Source: JAVVHH01 sp963835135 | Lineage (GTDB): Bacteria > Pseudomonadota > Alphaproteobacteria > Acetobacterales > Acetobacteraceae | DNA: 64,000 nt | Assembly (NCBI GenBank): GCA_963835135.1 | Contig: CAWIEF010000002.1 | Coordinates: forward strand, 688,573 to 752,572 | Direction: 5' to 3' | Part shown: positions 47,505-63,906 of the stretch, one piece after another | How positions within the stretch are numbered: position 1 is the stretch's first letter | Layout: each line of letters opens with the position of its first letter | Translations under genes and position numbers: made by a program | The notes under the pieces: model-generated | What the model was told of the DNA's origin: nothing | What the model saw: only the letters and a program-made list of their open reading frames with translations | The model's database searches: none

Positions 47505-48509
47505 TTAGTAACTGTCCGGAGCGATCATGTTCTGCGGCCGGTTGCTGAACAGCGCGGCCCGCATGGTCTCGGCCGATTTGATCCGGATGTCCTGGTGGGC
47601 TTCCGGCGTCAGGAACGCCGAATGCGGCGTGATGATCAGCCGCCCGATGGTCCAGTCGGCCCGCTCCCGATAGGCGCGCAGCAGGGCCGGGATCGGTTCG
47701 ACGGGCGGTTCAACCGGCAGCACGTCCAGGCCCGCCCCGGCGAGATGGCCGGAGCGCAGCCCGGCTTCGAGCGCGTCCACGTCGATCGCCGTCCCGCGCG
47801 CCGTGCTGACCACGACGGCGTTGGCCGGCAGCAGCGACAGTTGCGCCGCCCCGATCATGCCGGCCGTCTCCGGCGTATGCGGCGTGTGCAGGCTGAGCAC
47901 GTCCGCGGCCCGCAGCAGGTCCTCCAGCGAATGGGCCCGGTGCACGCCGATCGCCAGCTCCGCCCCATTCGGGCGATATGGATCGAAGAAGGCCACCCTG
48001 AACCCGAGCGCCTTCGCCCGGAGCGCTGCCGCCGTCCCGATCCGGCCTAGTCCGACGATGCCGAACGTCTGTGCCGAAAGCCGCCGGAGCAGCGGGCTCA
48101 TGGTCGCGACCCACGGCGCCGGCGGATTGGCCCGCTGCGCGTCGTGGTGCATCAGCAGCCCGCGCCGCAGTGCCAGCGCCAGCGAGATCGCGTGGTCGGC
48201 GACCTCCGTGGTGCCGTAATCCGGCACGTTGCACACGATGATCCCCCGCGCCGCCGCGGCCGCACGATCGATCCGGTCGTACCCCACGCCCATCCGGACG
48301 ATCGCCCGCAGGCGCGGGAAGCGGGCGATGTCCGCAGCGCCCACCCATTGGCGAAACACCATGAGGCCATCGGCCGCTTCGCAGTCTCCGGCGGAGAGAT
48401 CGGACAGCAGGACCGTGTCGCGCATGAGGATGGTGGCGTCGGCCGGAAAGATGCCCCGCTCCTCACGGTCGTCCGGATACATGCGTTCGGGATACAGGAT
48501 CGTGGTCAT
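47505..48509 (-). CDS. D-isomer-specific 2-hydroxyacid dehydrogenase (CtBP-like)
   Basis: This 334-residue enzyme has IVRMGVGYDRIDRAAAAARG, CNVPDYGTTEVADHAISLAL, the NAD site FGIVGLGRIGTAAALRAKAL, catalytic Arg in VVVSTARGTAIDVDAL, Glu in GLDVLPVEPPVEP and His in IITPHSAFLT. The YGTTEVADHA block resembles the C-terminal-binding-protein/phosphoglycerate-dehydrogenase-like subgroup. The substrate is an unspecified 2-hydroxy or 2-keto acid. It is divergent from the ThDP-enzyme gene (86-bp gap), which also acts on 2-keto acids. Confidence 0.86.
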   Translation of the reverse strand: MTTILYPERMYPDDREERGIFPADATILMRDTVLLSDLSAGDCEAADGLMVFRQWVGAADIARFPRLRAIVRMGVGYDRIDRAAAAARGIIVCNVPDYGTTEVADHAISLALALRRGLLMHHDAQRANPPAPWVATMSPLLRRLSAQTFGIVGLGRIGTAAALRAKALGFRVAFFDPYRPNGAELAIGVHRAHSLEDLLRAADVLSLHTPHTPETAGMIGAAQLSLLPANAVVVSTARGTAIDVDALEAGLRSGHLAGAGLDVLPVEPPVEPIPALLRAYRERADWTIGRLIITPHSAFLTPEAHQDIRIKSAETMRAALFSNRPQNMIAPDSY

Positions 48510-48595
48510 CGGAAGTGGTTAGCCGGTTCGGTCCGGCCCTTGAAGCCCTCTCGTCCTCGCGCGAAGGTGGACGCTGGTTCGATAGGGTCGGGTTG

Positions 48596-50125
48596 ATGAA
48601 CGGTGCGGAAAGCCTGGTACACACGTTGCTGGCCTGCGGGGTCGACACCTGCTTCACGAACCCGGGCACTTCGGAAATGCACTTCGTCGCCGCGCTCGAC
48701 CGCGTGCCCGGCATGCGTTGCGTGCTCGGCCTGCAGGAGAACGTCGTCACCGGCGCCGCCGACGGCTACGCGCGCATGCAGGACCGTCCGGCCGCAACCC
48801 TGCTGCATTGCGGGCCCGGCCTCGCCAACGGCCTGGCCAACCTCCACAACGCCCGCCGCGCCCTCTCGCCGATCGTCAACCTGGTGGGCGACCAGGCGAC
48901 GCACCATCGCGCGTTCGACGCCCCGCTGACGGCCGACACCGAGGGCTGGGCCCGCCCGGTCTCGGTCTGGACCCGCACGGCCCGCGCCGCCACCACCGTG
49001 GGTGCGGACGCAGCGGCGTGCGTGCAGGCGGCAGCCGGCGGTGTCGCCACGTTGATCCTGCCCTCAGACACCTGTTGGGACGATGGAGGCGCGGTCGCCG
49101 CGCGCCTGCCCGCCGCTGCGGCGGCCGCGCCCGCGCCGGACGCGGTCGACAAAGCCGCCCGTATCCTGCGCGCCGGCGGCAATACGATGCTGATCCTGAG
49201 CGGCACCGCGTTGCGCGCCGATGGACTGGCGTTGGCCCAAGGCATCCTCGAGGCGACCGGCGCGCGCATGCTGTCGCAGACGAGCAACGCTAGGGTCGAG
49301 CATGGCGCGGGCCGGGTTGCGATCGAGCGGGTGCCCTACCCGGTCGACCAGGCGATCGCCGCCCTCGCGGGCGTGCAGAACCTGATCCTGGTCGGCGCCA
49401 AGGAGCCGGTCGGCTTCTTCGCCTACCCCGGCAAGCCCGGCCGGATGTATCCGGATGATTGCTCTATCCATGTCCTCGCCCGGCCCGAGCAGGACAGCCG
49501 CGCCGCCCTGACCCGGCTTGCCGCCGCACTCGGCGTCGAGCCCTCGGGCCACGCCGCGGAACGCACGACCGCCGGCCCGGCACGCGGCGCCGTGGCCCCC
49601 GACGCCTTCGCCCGGACCGTGGCCGCGTTGCTGCCGGAGAACGCGATCGTGGTTGACGAAAGCGTCACGTTCGGCCGGAGCGTCTACTCCGCGTGCGGCA
49701 CGGCCGCGCCGCATGATTGGCTGCAGCTGACGGGCGGCGCGATCGGCGACGGCATTCCCTTGGGAACCGGCGCCGCGATCGGTGCGCCTGGCCGCCGGGT
49801 CGTCGGACTCCAGGCGGATGGATCGGCCATGTATACGCTGCAGGGCTTGTGGACCCAGGCGCGCGAGCGATTGGACGTCACGACGGTGATCCTGTCCAAC
49901 CGCAGCTACGCCATCCTGCTGGGCGAGTATCGCAACGTCGGTGCCAACCCGGGCCGGACGGCAATGGACATGCTCGACCTCTCCAATCCCGACCTCGATT
50001 GGGTCCGCCTGGCTGGCGGGATGGGTGTCGAGGCTGCCCGGGCCGAAACGATGGACGCGTTCGCCGACCTGTTCAGCCAAGCCAACGCCCGTCCCGGGCC
50101 ATTCGTGATCGAACTCGTCATCTGA
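48596..50125 (+). CDS. ThDP-dependent enzyme, acetolactate synthase large-subunit-like
   Basis: This 509-residue protein has the three ThDP-enzyme domains: N-terminal Pyr domain with the activating Glu in VLGLQENVVTGAADGYARMQ, central FAD/Rossmann-like domain (~190-330), and PP domain with the ThDP/Mg motif LQADGSAMYTLQGLWTQARE up to ILSNRSYAILLGEY. It resembles the unassigned acetolactate-synthase/benzoylformate-decarboxylase homologues rather than IlvB, being short and lacking an adjacent ilvN. The ATG at 48596 is chosen; upstream in-frame sequence overlaps the divergent gene. The substrate is probably a 2-keto acid. Confidence 0.85.
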   Translation: MNGAESLVHTLLACGVDTCFTNPGTSEMHFVAALDRVPGMRCVLGLQENVVTGAADGYARMQDRPAATLLHCGPGLANGLANLHNARRALSPIVNLVGDQATHHRAFDAPLTADTEGWARPVSVWTRTARAATTVGADAAACVQAAAGGVATLILPSDTCWDDGGAVAARLPAAAAAAPAPDAVDKAARILRAGGNTMLILSGTALRADGLALAQGILEATGARMLSQTSNARVEHGAGRVAIERVPYPVDQAIAALAGVQNLILVGAKEPVGFFAYPGKPGRMYPDDCSIHVLARPEQDSRAALTRLAAALGVEPSGHAAERTTAGPARGAVAPDAFARTVAALLPENAIVVDESVTFGRSVYSACGTAAPHDWLQLTGGAIGDGIPLGTGAAIGAPGRRVVGLQADGSAMYTLQGLWTQARERLDVTTVILSNRSYAILLGEYRNVGANPGRTAMDMLDLSNPDLDWVRLAGGMGVEAARAETMDAFADLFSQANARPGPFVIELVI

Positions 50126-50130
50126 CGGAC

Positions 50131-50152
50131 GCCCGGGCCGCGTAGCCCGGGC
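50131..50152. terminator. GCCCGGGC hairpin between convergent genes
   Basis: GCCCGGGC (50131-50138) is repeated at 50145-50152. Being self-complementary, the two copies pair over a six-base loop. The hairpin lies 5 bp after the ThDP-enzyme stop and 9 bp from the convergent gene's stop. Confidence 0.45.
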
Positions 50153-50161
50153 CATTCCGCC

Positions 50162-50407
50162 TCAGCCCCAGTGGCCGGGGATGAACCGGCCGAACCGGTC
50201 ATAGTGGTTTGGTATCCAACGCGCGTAACGCGGCCCGTAATAGGGCGGCGGCGCCACCACCACGGGCGGGGGTGCAACCACGACCCGGGGCCCGTAATAG
50301 GCCGGGTGCCACCGGCCCCAACGATCCCACCAGGCGCGGGCCTCATGTGACGGCAGCAACGCGACGCCAATCAGGCCGAGAGCGAGAGTGAAAAGAAGAC
50401 TGCGCAC
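50162..50407 (-). CDS. Small exported Trp/Tyr/Pro-rich protein
   Basis: The product is 81 residues: signal peptide VRSLLFTLALGLIGVALLPS, then an aromatic- and Pro-rich mature part with RAWWDRWGRWHPAYYGPR, VVVAPPP twice, and the ending PNHYDRFGRFIPGHWG. Such W/Y/H-rich small proteins (YxWGxW-like) are common in alphaproteobacteria and presumably lie in the periplasm or outer envelope. The GTG at 50407 has an excellent GGAGGA ribosome-binding site. Confidence 0.75.
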   Translation of the reverse strand: MRSLLFTLALGLIGVALLPSHEARAWWDRWGRWHPAYYGPRVVVAPPPVVVAPPPYYGPRYARWIPNHYDRFGRFIPGHWG

Positions 50408-50507
50408 GCGATCCTCCAGAGTTCGCCGGAAACGATCCTTATTACGCGGGTCGATCGCGACGCCCACGCGACGGGATTCGTCACATTCCCTGGAGCGGCG
50501 CGTTCTC

Positions 50508-50741
50508 CTACTTCGGCGTGGCGGGTGAGGCGCCGTCGGCAGTCTTGGGCGCTTGCACCGGGTCACCCTTGGCAGCGCCGCCGGCCGGCGTGTGGCTGTA
50601 GTCGAGATAGGCCAAGCTGAGTGCGCGAAACGGGTTCCCGGCCAGAACCGTGGCCAAGACGAGCGCCAGCACGAACGAGCCGACGATAGCCCAGAGCGTC
50701 TCGCGCGAGCCGGATGGGCTGGTAGGGGAGGGCGGAGCCAT
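50508..50741 (-). CDS. Small single-pass membrane protein (77 aa)
   Basis: The ATG at 50741 opens a Pro/Ser-rich head, one helix (LWAIVGSFVLALVLATVLAG), NPFRALSLAYLDYSHTP, and an Ala/Pro/Lys tail. It is clearly protein-like, but I recognise no family. It is divergent from rplK across a 188-bp gap where secE/nusG usually lie. Confidence 0.6.
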   Translation of the reverse strand: MAPPSPTSPSGSRETLWAIVGSFVLALVLATVLAGNPFRALSLAYLDYSHTPAGGAAKGDPVQAPKTADGASPATPK

Positions 50742-50805
50742 GTCGATGCCTTTGTCGGAGAGAGCGGGCCTCATATAACGGGAGCGCGTGCTGTTGCAAA
50801 AGGGC

Positions 50806-50834
50806 TGGACGAAGTGGCGCGGCTTCGCTATAGG
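50806..50834 (+). promoter_or_regulatory. Candidate promoter of the rplK-rpoC operon
   Basis: TGGACG (50806-50811) and TATAGG (50829-50834) are spaced by 17 bp, 95 bp before the rplK ATG. Each box matches the sigma-70 consensus at four of six positions. A GGAG ribosome-binding site precedes rplK. Confidence 0.35.
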
Positions 50835-50929
50835 CCCGCCCTCACCTATTGGAACGCGGGAGACGAGGCTGCCTTTGGCGGTCGCGTCGCTATGACCGTG
50901 GTTCCTCTGCCTTTGGAGGGGCTGGGGAA

Positions 50930-51364
50930 ATGGCAAAGAAGATCGTTGGCTACATCAAGCTGCAGATTCCGGCAGGCAAGGCGAACCCGTCGCCGCCGGT
51001 CGGCCCGGCGCTCGGCCAGCGCGGCCTGAACATCATGGCGTTCGTCAAGGAGTTCAACGCCGTCACGCAAGGCATGGAGCCCGGCATGCCGGTCCCGGTG
51101 GTCATCACCGCCTTCGCCGACCGGACCTTCACCTTCGTGATGAAGACGCCGCCGAACACGTACTTCTTGAAGAAGGCTGCCGGCATCCAGAAGGGCACGA
51201 CGACCCCGGGCAAGGGTGCTGCGGTCGGCCGCGTCACAACCGCACAACTGCGCGAGATCGCCGAGACGAAGATGAAGGACATGAACGCCAACGACGTCGA
51301 GGCCGCCGTGAGCATGCTGGCTGGTTCGGCGCGCTCGATGGGCATCACCGTGGTGGAGGGCTGA
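50930..51364 (+). CDS. rplK: Ribosomal protein L11 (uL11)
   Basis: This 144-residue protein starts MAKKIVGYIKLQIPAGKANP and continues with PPVGPALGQRGLNIMAFVKE, FVMKTPPNTYFLKKAAGIQK and GTTTPGKGAAVGRVT. L11 binds the GTPase-associated region of 23S rRNA together with L10-L12. It starts the operon and lies 3 bp from rplA. The usual upstream secE and nusG are not here. Confidence 0.97.
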   Translation: MAKKIVGYIKLQIPAGKANPSPPVGPALGQRGLNIMAFVKEFNAVTQGMEPGMPVPVVITAFADRTFTFVMKTPPNTYFLKKAAGIQKGTTTPGKGAAVGRVTTAQLREIAETKMKDMNANDVEAAVSMLAGSARSMGITVVEG

Positions 51365-51367
51365 TCG

Positions 51368-52063
51368 ATGGCGCACGATAAGCGGCTGAACTCGGCCTAT
51401 ACGAGCTTCGACCGGACCAAGAGCTACTCGCTCGACGAGGCGATCAAGCTGGTCCGGGCCAATGCAAAGGCCAAGTTCGACGAGACAGTCGAGTTCAGCA
51501 TGAATCTCGGCATCGATCCGCGTCATGCCGATCAAATGGTCCGTGGCCTCATCAGCCTGCCGAACGGCACCGGCAAGACGCTGCGCGTCGGCGTGTTCGC
51601 CCGTAACGTCAAGGCGCAGGAGGCAACCGACGCCGGAGCCGACGTGGTCGGCGCCGAAGACCTGGCCGAGAAGGTGCAGGCCGGCGACATCGGCTTTGAT
51701 CGCTGCATCGCGACGCCGGATATGATGGCGCTCGTCGGCCGGCTCGGGAAGATCCTCGGGCCGCGCGGCCTGATGCCGAACCCGAAGCTCGGGACCGTGA
51801 CGATGGACGTGAAGGGCGCGGTTCAGGCGGCCAAGTCCGGCCAGGTCGAGTTCCGCGCCGAGAAGGCCGGGATCGTGCATGCCGGGATCGGCAAGGCCAG
51901 CTTCGAGGACGACAAGCTACTGGAGAACATCCGCGCCTTCGTCGACGCTATCCAAAAGGCCAAGCCGACCGGCGCTAAGGGCACCTACGTCAAGAAGGCC
52001 GCGGTCAGCTCGACGATGGGCCCGGGCATCCGGGTCGACGTGTCGAGCCTGGTCGCCGCCTGA
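51368..52063 (+). CDS. rplA: Ribosomal protein L1 (uL1)
   Basis: This 231-residue protein has the L1 landmarks YSLDEAIKLVRANAKAKFDE, LPNGTGKTLRVGVFARN, GKILGPRGLMPNPKLGTVT and VEFRAEKAGIVHAGIGKASF. L1 forms the mobile L1 stalk and, in many bacteria, represses its own rplK-rplA mRNA. A hairpin follows 7 bp after the stop, then the long leader before rplJ. Confidence 0.97.
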   Translation: MAHDKRLNSAYTSFDRTKSYSLDEAIKLVRANAKAKFDETVEFSMNLGIDPRHADQMVRGLISLPNGTGKTLRVGVFARNVKAQEATDAGADVVGAEDLAEKVQAGDIGFDRCIATPDMMALVGRLGKILGPRGLMPNPKLGTVTMDVKGAVQAAKSGQVEFRAEKAGIVHAGIGKASFEDDKLLENIRAFVDAIQKAKPTGAKGTYVKKAAVSSTMGPGIRVDVSSLVAA

Positions 52064-52338
52064 GCAATCGGCCGGGCCGCAAGCCCGGCGATACGGTCAG
52101 AGCCGGTCCGCCGGGTCTGGCCACCTGTCCAAGACTGCACGTTTCCTTCGGGATGTAATGGATTTCAGTCCGCGCGCAGGAGACGGGAAGACAGGGTTTC
52201 CGGGTCCGTGGTTGGGCTCGGCGGCGCTGGCTGTTCCGACTTAGAGGACAGGCGAACTGCCGCAGCCCGCAAGGGGTGCGGATGAGCGTAACGGCTCTGC
52301 TGCGGTCCAAACGTGGCGGGGCGATCAGGAGATGGAAC
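52064..52338 (+). promoter_or_regulatory. Untranslated leader before rplJ (probable L10 autoregulatory region)
   Basis: This 275-bp gap in a tightly packed operon has no convincing ORF. It starts with a perfect hairpin GCCGGGC/GCCCGGC (52071-52077 and 52083-52089, loop CGCAA) without a T tract and contains further G-rich inverted segments. In other bacteria the mRNA leader upstream of rplJ binds the L10-L12 complex for feedback. The same role here is inferred from position and length. Confidence 0.45.
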
Positions 52339-52875
52339 GTGGACCGCACGGAGAAGCACGAGTTCGTGGCTTCGCTGGCATCCGTGTTCGCAGAGACGTC
52401 CATGGTCGTGGTCACCCAGAACAAGGGTTTGACCGTGGCCGAGGTGTCGGATCTGCGACGCAAGATGCGAGCCGGAGGCTCGACCTATAAAGTTGCCAAG
52501 AACCGGCTGGCCGTTCTCGCCCTTGATGGCAGCTCATTCGACGGCATCAAGCCTATGCTGAAGGGTCCGACCGCGCTTGCGTGGTCCAAGGACCCGGTGG
52601 CCGTGGCCAAGACCGCCGTCGATTTCGCCAAGACCAACGAGAAGCTCGTCATCATCGGCGGCGCCCTCGGCACTCAGACGCTCGACGCGGCTGGGGTCAG
52701 GGCGCTCGCCGATCTGCCGTCGCTGGACACGTTGCGCGCCAAGTTGGTGGGGATGCTGCAAACCCCCGCCACTCGGATCGCCAGCGTGCTTCAGGCGCCG
52801 GCGGGTCAGCTTGCCCGGGTCTTCGCGGCCTATGCCACTAAGGATGAGACGGAAAGCGACGCCGAAGCGGCGTAA
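52339..52875 (+). CDS. rplJ: Ribosomal protein L10 (uL10)
   Basis: This 178-residue protein starts VDRTEKHEFVASLASVFAET, then VVVTQNKGLTVAEVSDLRRK, GSTYKVAKNRLAVLALDGS and the C-terminal helix that anchors L7/L12. The GTG at 52339 follows AGGAGAT at good spacing and fits the alphaproteobacterial start (MDRTEK). An upstream in-frame ATG at 52276 would add 21 atypical residues and is rejected. Confidence 0.95.
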   Translation: MDRTEKHEFVASLASVFAETSMVVVTQNKGLTVAEVSDLRRKMRAGGSTYKVAKNRLAVLALDGSSFDGIKPMLKGPTALAWSKDPVAVAKTAVDFAKTNEKLVIIGGALGTQTLDAAGVRALADLPSLDTLRAKLVGMLQTPATRIASVLQAPAGQLARVFAAYATKDETESDAEAA

Positions 52876-52956
52876 AGCTGAAAGAGCGTGAGACCGGGCG
52901 AGTAGAGGCATCGGTCTTGCATGGACCCAACCAAGGACTAAGTAAGGACAATCGAA

Positions 52957-53337
52957 ATGGCTGATTTGGCAAAGATGGTGGAAGAACTTTCCACCTTGAC
53001 CGTCCTCGAGGCTGCTGAACTCTCCAAGATGTTGGAAGAGAAGTGGGGCGTTTCGGCTGCCGCGCCGGTGGCGGCTGCCGCTCCGGGCGGACCGGCTGCC
53101 CCCGCGGCGGCTCCGGTCGAAGAGCAGACCGAGTTCACCGTGATCCTGGCCAAGGCCGGCGACAAGAAGATCAACGTCATCAAGGAGATCCGCACGATCA
53201 CCGGCCTGGGGCTGAAGGAAGCCAAGGACCTGGTCGAGGGCGCTCCGAAGACGGTGAAGGAAGGCGTCAGCAAGGACGAGGCCGCCAAGCTGAAGAAGCA
53301 GCTCGAGGAGCAGGGCGCCGCTGTCGAAGTCAAGTAA
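52957..53337 (+). CDS. rplL: Ribosomal protein L7/L12 (bL12)
   Basis: This 126-residue protein has the N-terminal dimerisation helix MADLAKMVEELSTLTVLEAA, an Ala/Pro hinge, and the C-terminal factor-binding domain EFTVILAKAGDKKINVIKEI, TGLGLKEAKDLVEGAPKTVK. It recruits translational GTPases to the stalk. It is separated from rpoB by 187 bp holding a strong hairpin. Confidence 0.97.
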   Translation: MADLAKMVEELSTLTVLEAAELSKMLEEKWGVSAAAPVAAAAPGGPAAPAAAPVEEQTEFTVILAKAGDKKINVIKEIRTITGLGLKEAKDLVEGAPKTVKEGVSKDEAAKLKKQLEEQGAAVEVK

Positions 53338-53391
53338 GATCAGGCTTATGCGGCCGTGTGCCGTGTAGGCCAAGACCAGGACGAGAGAAAC

Positions 53392-53419
53392 GGGTGGAGG
53401 TCGGTGCCGACCTCCGCCC
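53392..53419 (+). terminator. Strong hairpin in the rplL-rpoB spacer (attenuator or processing site)
   Basis: GGGTGGAGGTCG and CGACCTCCGCCC pair over 12 positions (one G-T) with a GTGC tetraloop at 53404-53407. No T tract follows. In E. coli the same spacer contains an attenuator and an RNase III site that set the ratio of ribosomal proteins to RNA polymerase. This hairpin is well placed for that role. Confidence 0.55.
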
Positions 53420-53524
53420 GCACTCCGTTGCAGCCGGCTCTGCCCGGCACGCAATGAGGGTTCTACCGCAGAGGCGGTGAGTGTGGGGCCGCTGGTGCGG
53501 CCGTGATTGAGGTTAGGGGCAGGC

Positions 53525-57697
<4,173 letters not shown>

Positions 57698-57744
57698 CGA
57701 GTTTAACCGCCGGGGCGGCTTCGGCCGCCCCAAAGGGGTGACGC

Positions 57745-61929
<4,185 letters not shown>

Positions 61930-61947
61930 GCGACGCAGACCGAAGGC

Positions 61948-61979
61948 AAAAAGGGCGGTGCTGCGGCGCCGCCCTTTTT
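61948..61979 (+). terminator. Intrinsic terminator of the rplK-rpoC operon
   Basis: AAAAAGGGCGG (61948-61958) pairs perfectly with CCGCCCTTTTT (61969-61979) over 11 bp around a 10-base loop, 18 bp after the rpoC stop. The T run makes it a classical Rho-independent terminator. It is the clearest one in the window. Confidence 0.9.
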
Positions 61980-61996
61980 GTTATGGTGCACCGGTG

Positions 61997-62425
61997 ATGA
62001 GCGACCTTTACGACGCCGACATCCTCCTCTGGTCCGAACACCAAGCCGCTCTGCTCAAGCGCCTGGCTGCCGGCGAACGGCTGAATGAACGGCCTGACTG
62101 GGCCAATATCATCGAGGAAGTAGAAAGCGTGGGGCGAAGCCAGCTGGCGACTGTAGAGTCGCTGATCGTCCAGTCGCTGCTTCATGACCTGAAGGCTCGG
62201 GCTTGGCCCGACTCGCGTGAGGTCGACCACTGGAGGGCCGAAGCGATCGGTTTCCGAGACGATGCCACCCGCTCGTATGTGCCTTCCATGCGGCAGAGGA
62301 TCGACATGAGCCGGCTTTACGCCCAGGCGCTTCGCCGGATGCCGAAGGCGATCGACGGTCAGCCGCCGCTCCCGCTACAGGAGGCCGGTTCGCAGACCGT
62401 CGACGAGTTCCTCCAGGCGGCTTAA
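61997..62425 (+). CDS. DUF29 family protein
   Basis: The 142-residue product starts MSDLYDADILLWSEHQAALL and has PDWANIIEEVESVGRSQLAT, then LLHDLKARAWPDSREVDHWR and a C-terminal helical part ending QTVDEFLQAA. This is the DUF29 pattern, a small helical family common in cyanobacteria and alphaproteobacteria, often in several copies and of unknown function. The ATG at 61997 lies 17 bp after the rpoC terminator, so its promoter is either within that hairpin region or it is read by read-through. Confidence 0.85.
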   Translation: MSDLYDADILLWSEHQAALLKRLAAGERLNERPDWANIIEEVESVGRSQLATVESLIVQSLLHDLKARAWPDSREVDHWRAEAIGFRDDATRSYVPSMRQRIDMSRLYAQALRRMPKAIDGQPPLPLQEAGSQTVDEFLQAA

Positions 62426-62490
62426 TCAGCGTGCGGCATTTCGCGACACAATGAAGCTGTAAGTCTGTCCCTCTTGAAGGAACATTCGTC

Positions 62491-63756
62491 TTGAATTCGA
62501 TCTTCCGCCCGCTCCCCTCGTCGTTCAATGAGGCCTTCACCCGGGCAGATACCCGGATCGTTCTGTTCGAGGGCATCAGCCCGACAGCCGTATCGTTGTT
62601 GGAACAGGCCGGCTACACGGGCGTCACGCTGCACAAGAAGGCGCTGGAGGGCGACGCCCTGGTCGAGGCCGTGCGTGGCGCCCATGTCATAGGCATCCGC
62701 AGCCGCACGCAGCTCACCGAACACGTCCTTCGCAGCGCCGGGCCGCTGATGGCGGTCGGTTGTTTCTGCATCGGGACCGATCAGGTCGACCTTACTGCAG
62801 CCGCGGCGTTCGGCGTCCCCGTTTTCAACGCGCCCTTTTCCAACACGCGCAGCGTTGCCGAACTCACCATCGGTGAAATCGTCATGCTGCTGCGTCGGAT
62901 AACCCCGCGCTCGGCCAGCGCCCACGCCGGCGGCTGGAACAAGTCGGCCGAGGGCAGCTACGAGGTTCGTGGCAAGACGCTGGGCATCGTCGGCTACGGC
63001 AACATCGGCAGCCAACTCTCCACCCTGGCCGAAGCCATGGGCATGCGGGTGATCTATTATGATCGCTCGACCAAGCTTCGCCACGGCAACACCCAACCGG
63101 TTGCCACCCTGGAAGACCTGCTCGCCGCCTCCGACGTGGTCAGCCTCCATGTCCCCGACCTGCCGAGCACGCAGAACCTGATCGGCGCCTCCGAGCTCGC
63201 CCTGATGAAGCCCGGCAGCGTCCTCATCAACAACAGCCGCGGCCGGGTTGTCGACCTCGACGCGCTCGCCGACGCGATCGGTACGCAACACCTGGCCGGC
63301 GCCGCGGCCGACGTCTTCCCGGTCGAACCCAAATCCGCCGGCGACCGCTTCGTCACGCCGCTGCAAGGTTTGGAGAACGTCATCCTCACCCCGCACATCG
63401 GCGGCTCCACCGTCGAAGCCCAGGAGCGCATCGGCGAAGAAGTCGCCCGCAAGCTGCTCGATTTCCTCAGTGCCGGGACGACGGTCGGCGCGGTCAATTT
63501 CCCCAGTGTCGACCTCCCGCACGACCCTAGCCACGCGCGCTACCTGCACGTTCACCAGAACGTGCCCGGCGTGCTGGGCAAGCTCAATGCGGTATTCAGC
63601 TCCCGTGGCCTGAACGTGCATGCGCAGTCGCTGCAGACCGACGGTCAACTCGGCTACGTGGTCGTCGACGCCGACAGCCCTCCCGGACAGCAATCGGAAA
63701 TCCTCAACGCGCTCTGCGCCATCGAGGGCACCGTGCGCGCCCGGGTGGTCGGCTGA
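62491..63756 (+). CDS. serA: D-3-phosphoglycerate dehydrogenase
   Basis: This 421-residue enzyme catalyses the first step of serine synthesis. Segments are VIGIRSRTQLTEHVLRSAG, GCFCIGTDQVDLTAAAAFGV, NTRSVAELTIGEIVMLLRR, the NAD site LGIVGYGNIGSQLSTLAEAM, catalytic Arg in INNSRGRVVDLDAL and His in ILTPHIGGSTVEAQERIG. A C-terminal ACT domain (~350-421, NVPGVLGKLNAVFSSRGLNV) gives serine control. Size and layout are like E. coli SerA. The start is TTG at 62491, preceded by AAGGA. Confidence 0.93.
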   Translation: MNSIFRPLPSSFNEAFTRADTRIVLFEGISPTAVSLLEQAGYTGVTLHKKALEGDALVEAVRGAHVIGIRSRTQLTEHVLRSAGPLMAVGCFCIGTDQVDLTAAAAFGVPVFNAPFSNTRSVAELTIGEIVMLLRRITPRSASAHAGGWNKSAEGSYEVRGKTLGIVGYGNIGSQLSTLAEAMGMRVIYYDRSTKLRHGNTQPVATLEDLLAASDVVSLHVPDLPSTQNLIGASELALMKPGSVLINNSRGRVVDLDALADAIGTQHLAGAAADVFPVEPKSAGDRFVTPLQGLENVILTPHIGGSTVEAQERIGEEVARKLLDFLSAGTTVGAVNFPSVDLPHDPSHARYLHVHQNVPGVLGKLNAVFSSRGLNVHAQSLQTDGQLGYVVVDADSPPGQQSEILNALCAIEGTVRARVVG

Positions 63757-63906
63757 CCAAGGTGGTATGTAAACGGTTGGTCCAATTCGACTTGACGGCA
63801 AGGAAGGGGGGGCGTATTCGACCGCCCTCGACTTGAGCCGACGTGGTCGGACCGGTCGTCGTGTCACAGAACAGCGTGTGGCGCCGCCGCTTCTCCTGGA
63901 AGCTGC

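Noticed and set aside
44726..47548. 940-codon plus-strand frame opposite the dehydratase and the hypothetical gene
   Set aside because: It crosses two minus-strand genes and their spacer with no domain, so it is a shadow.
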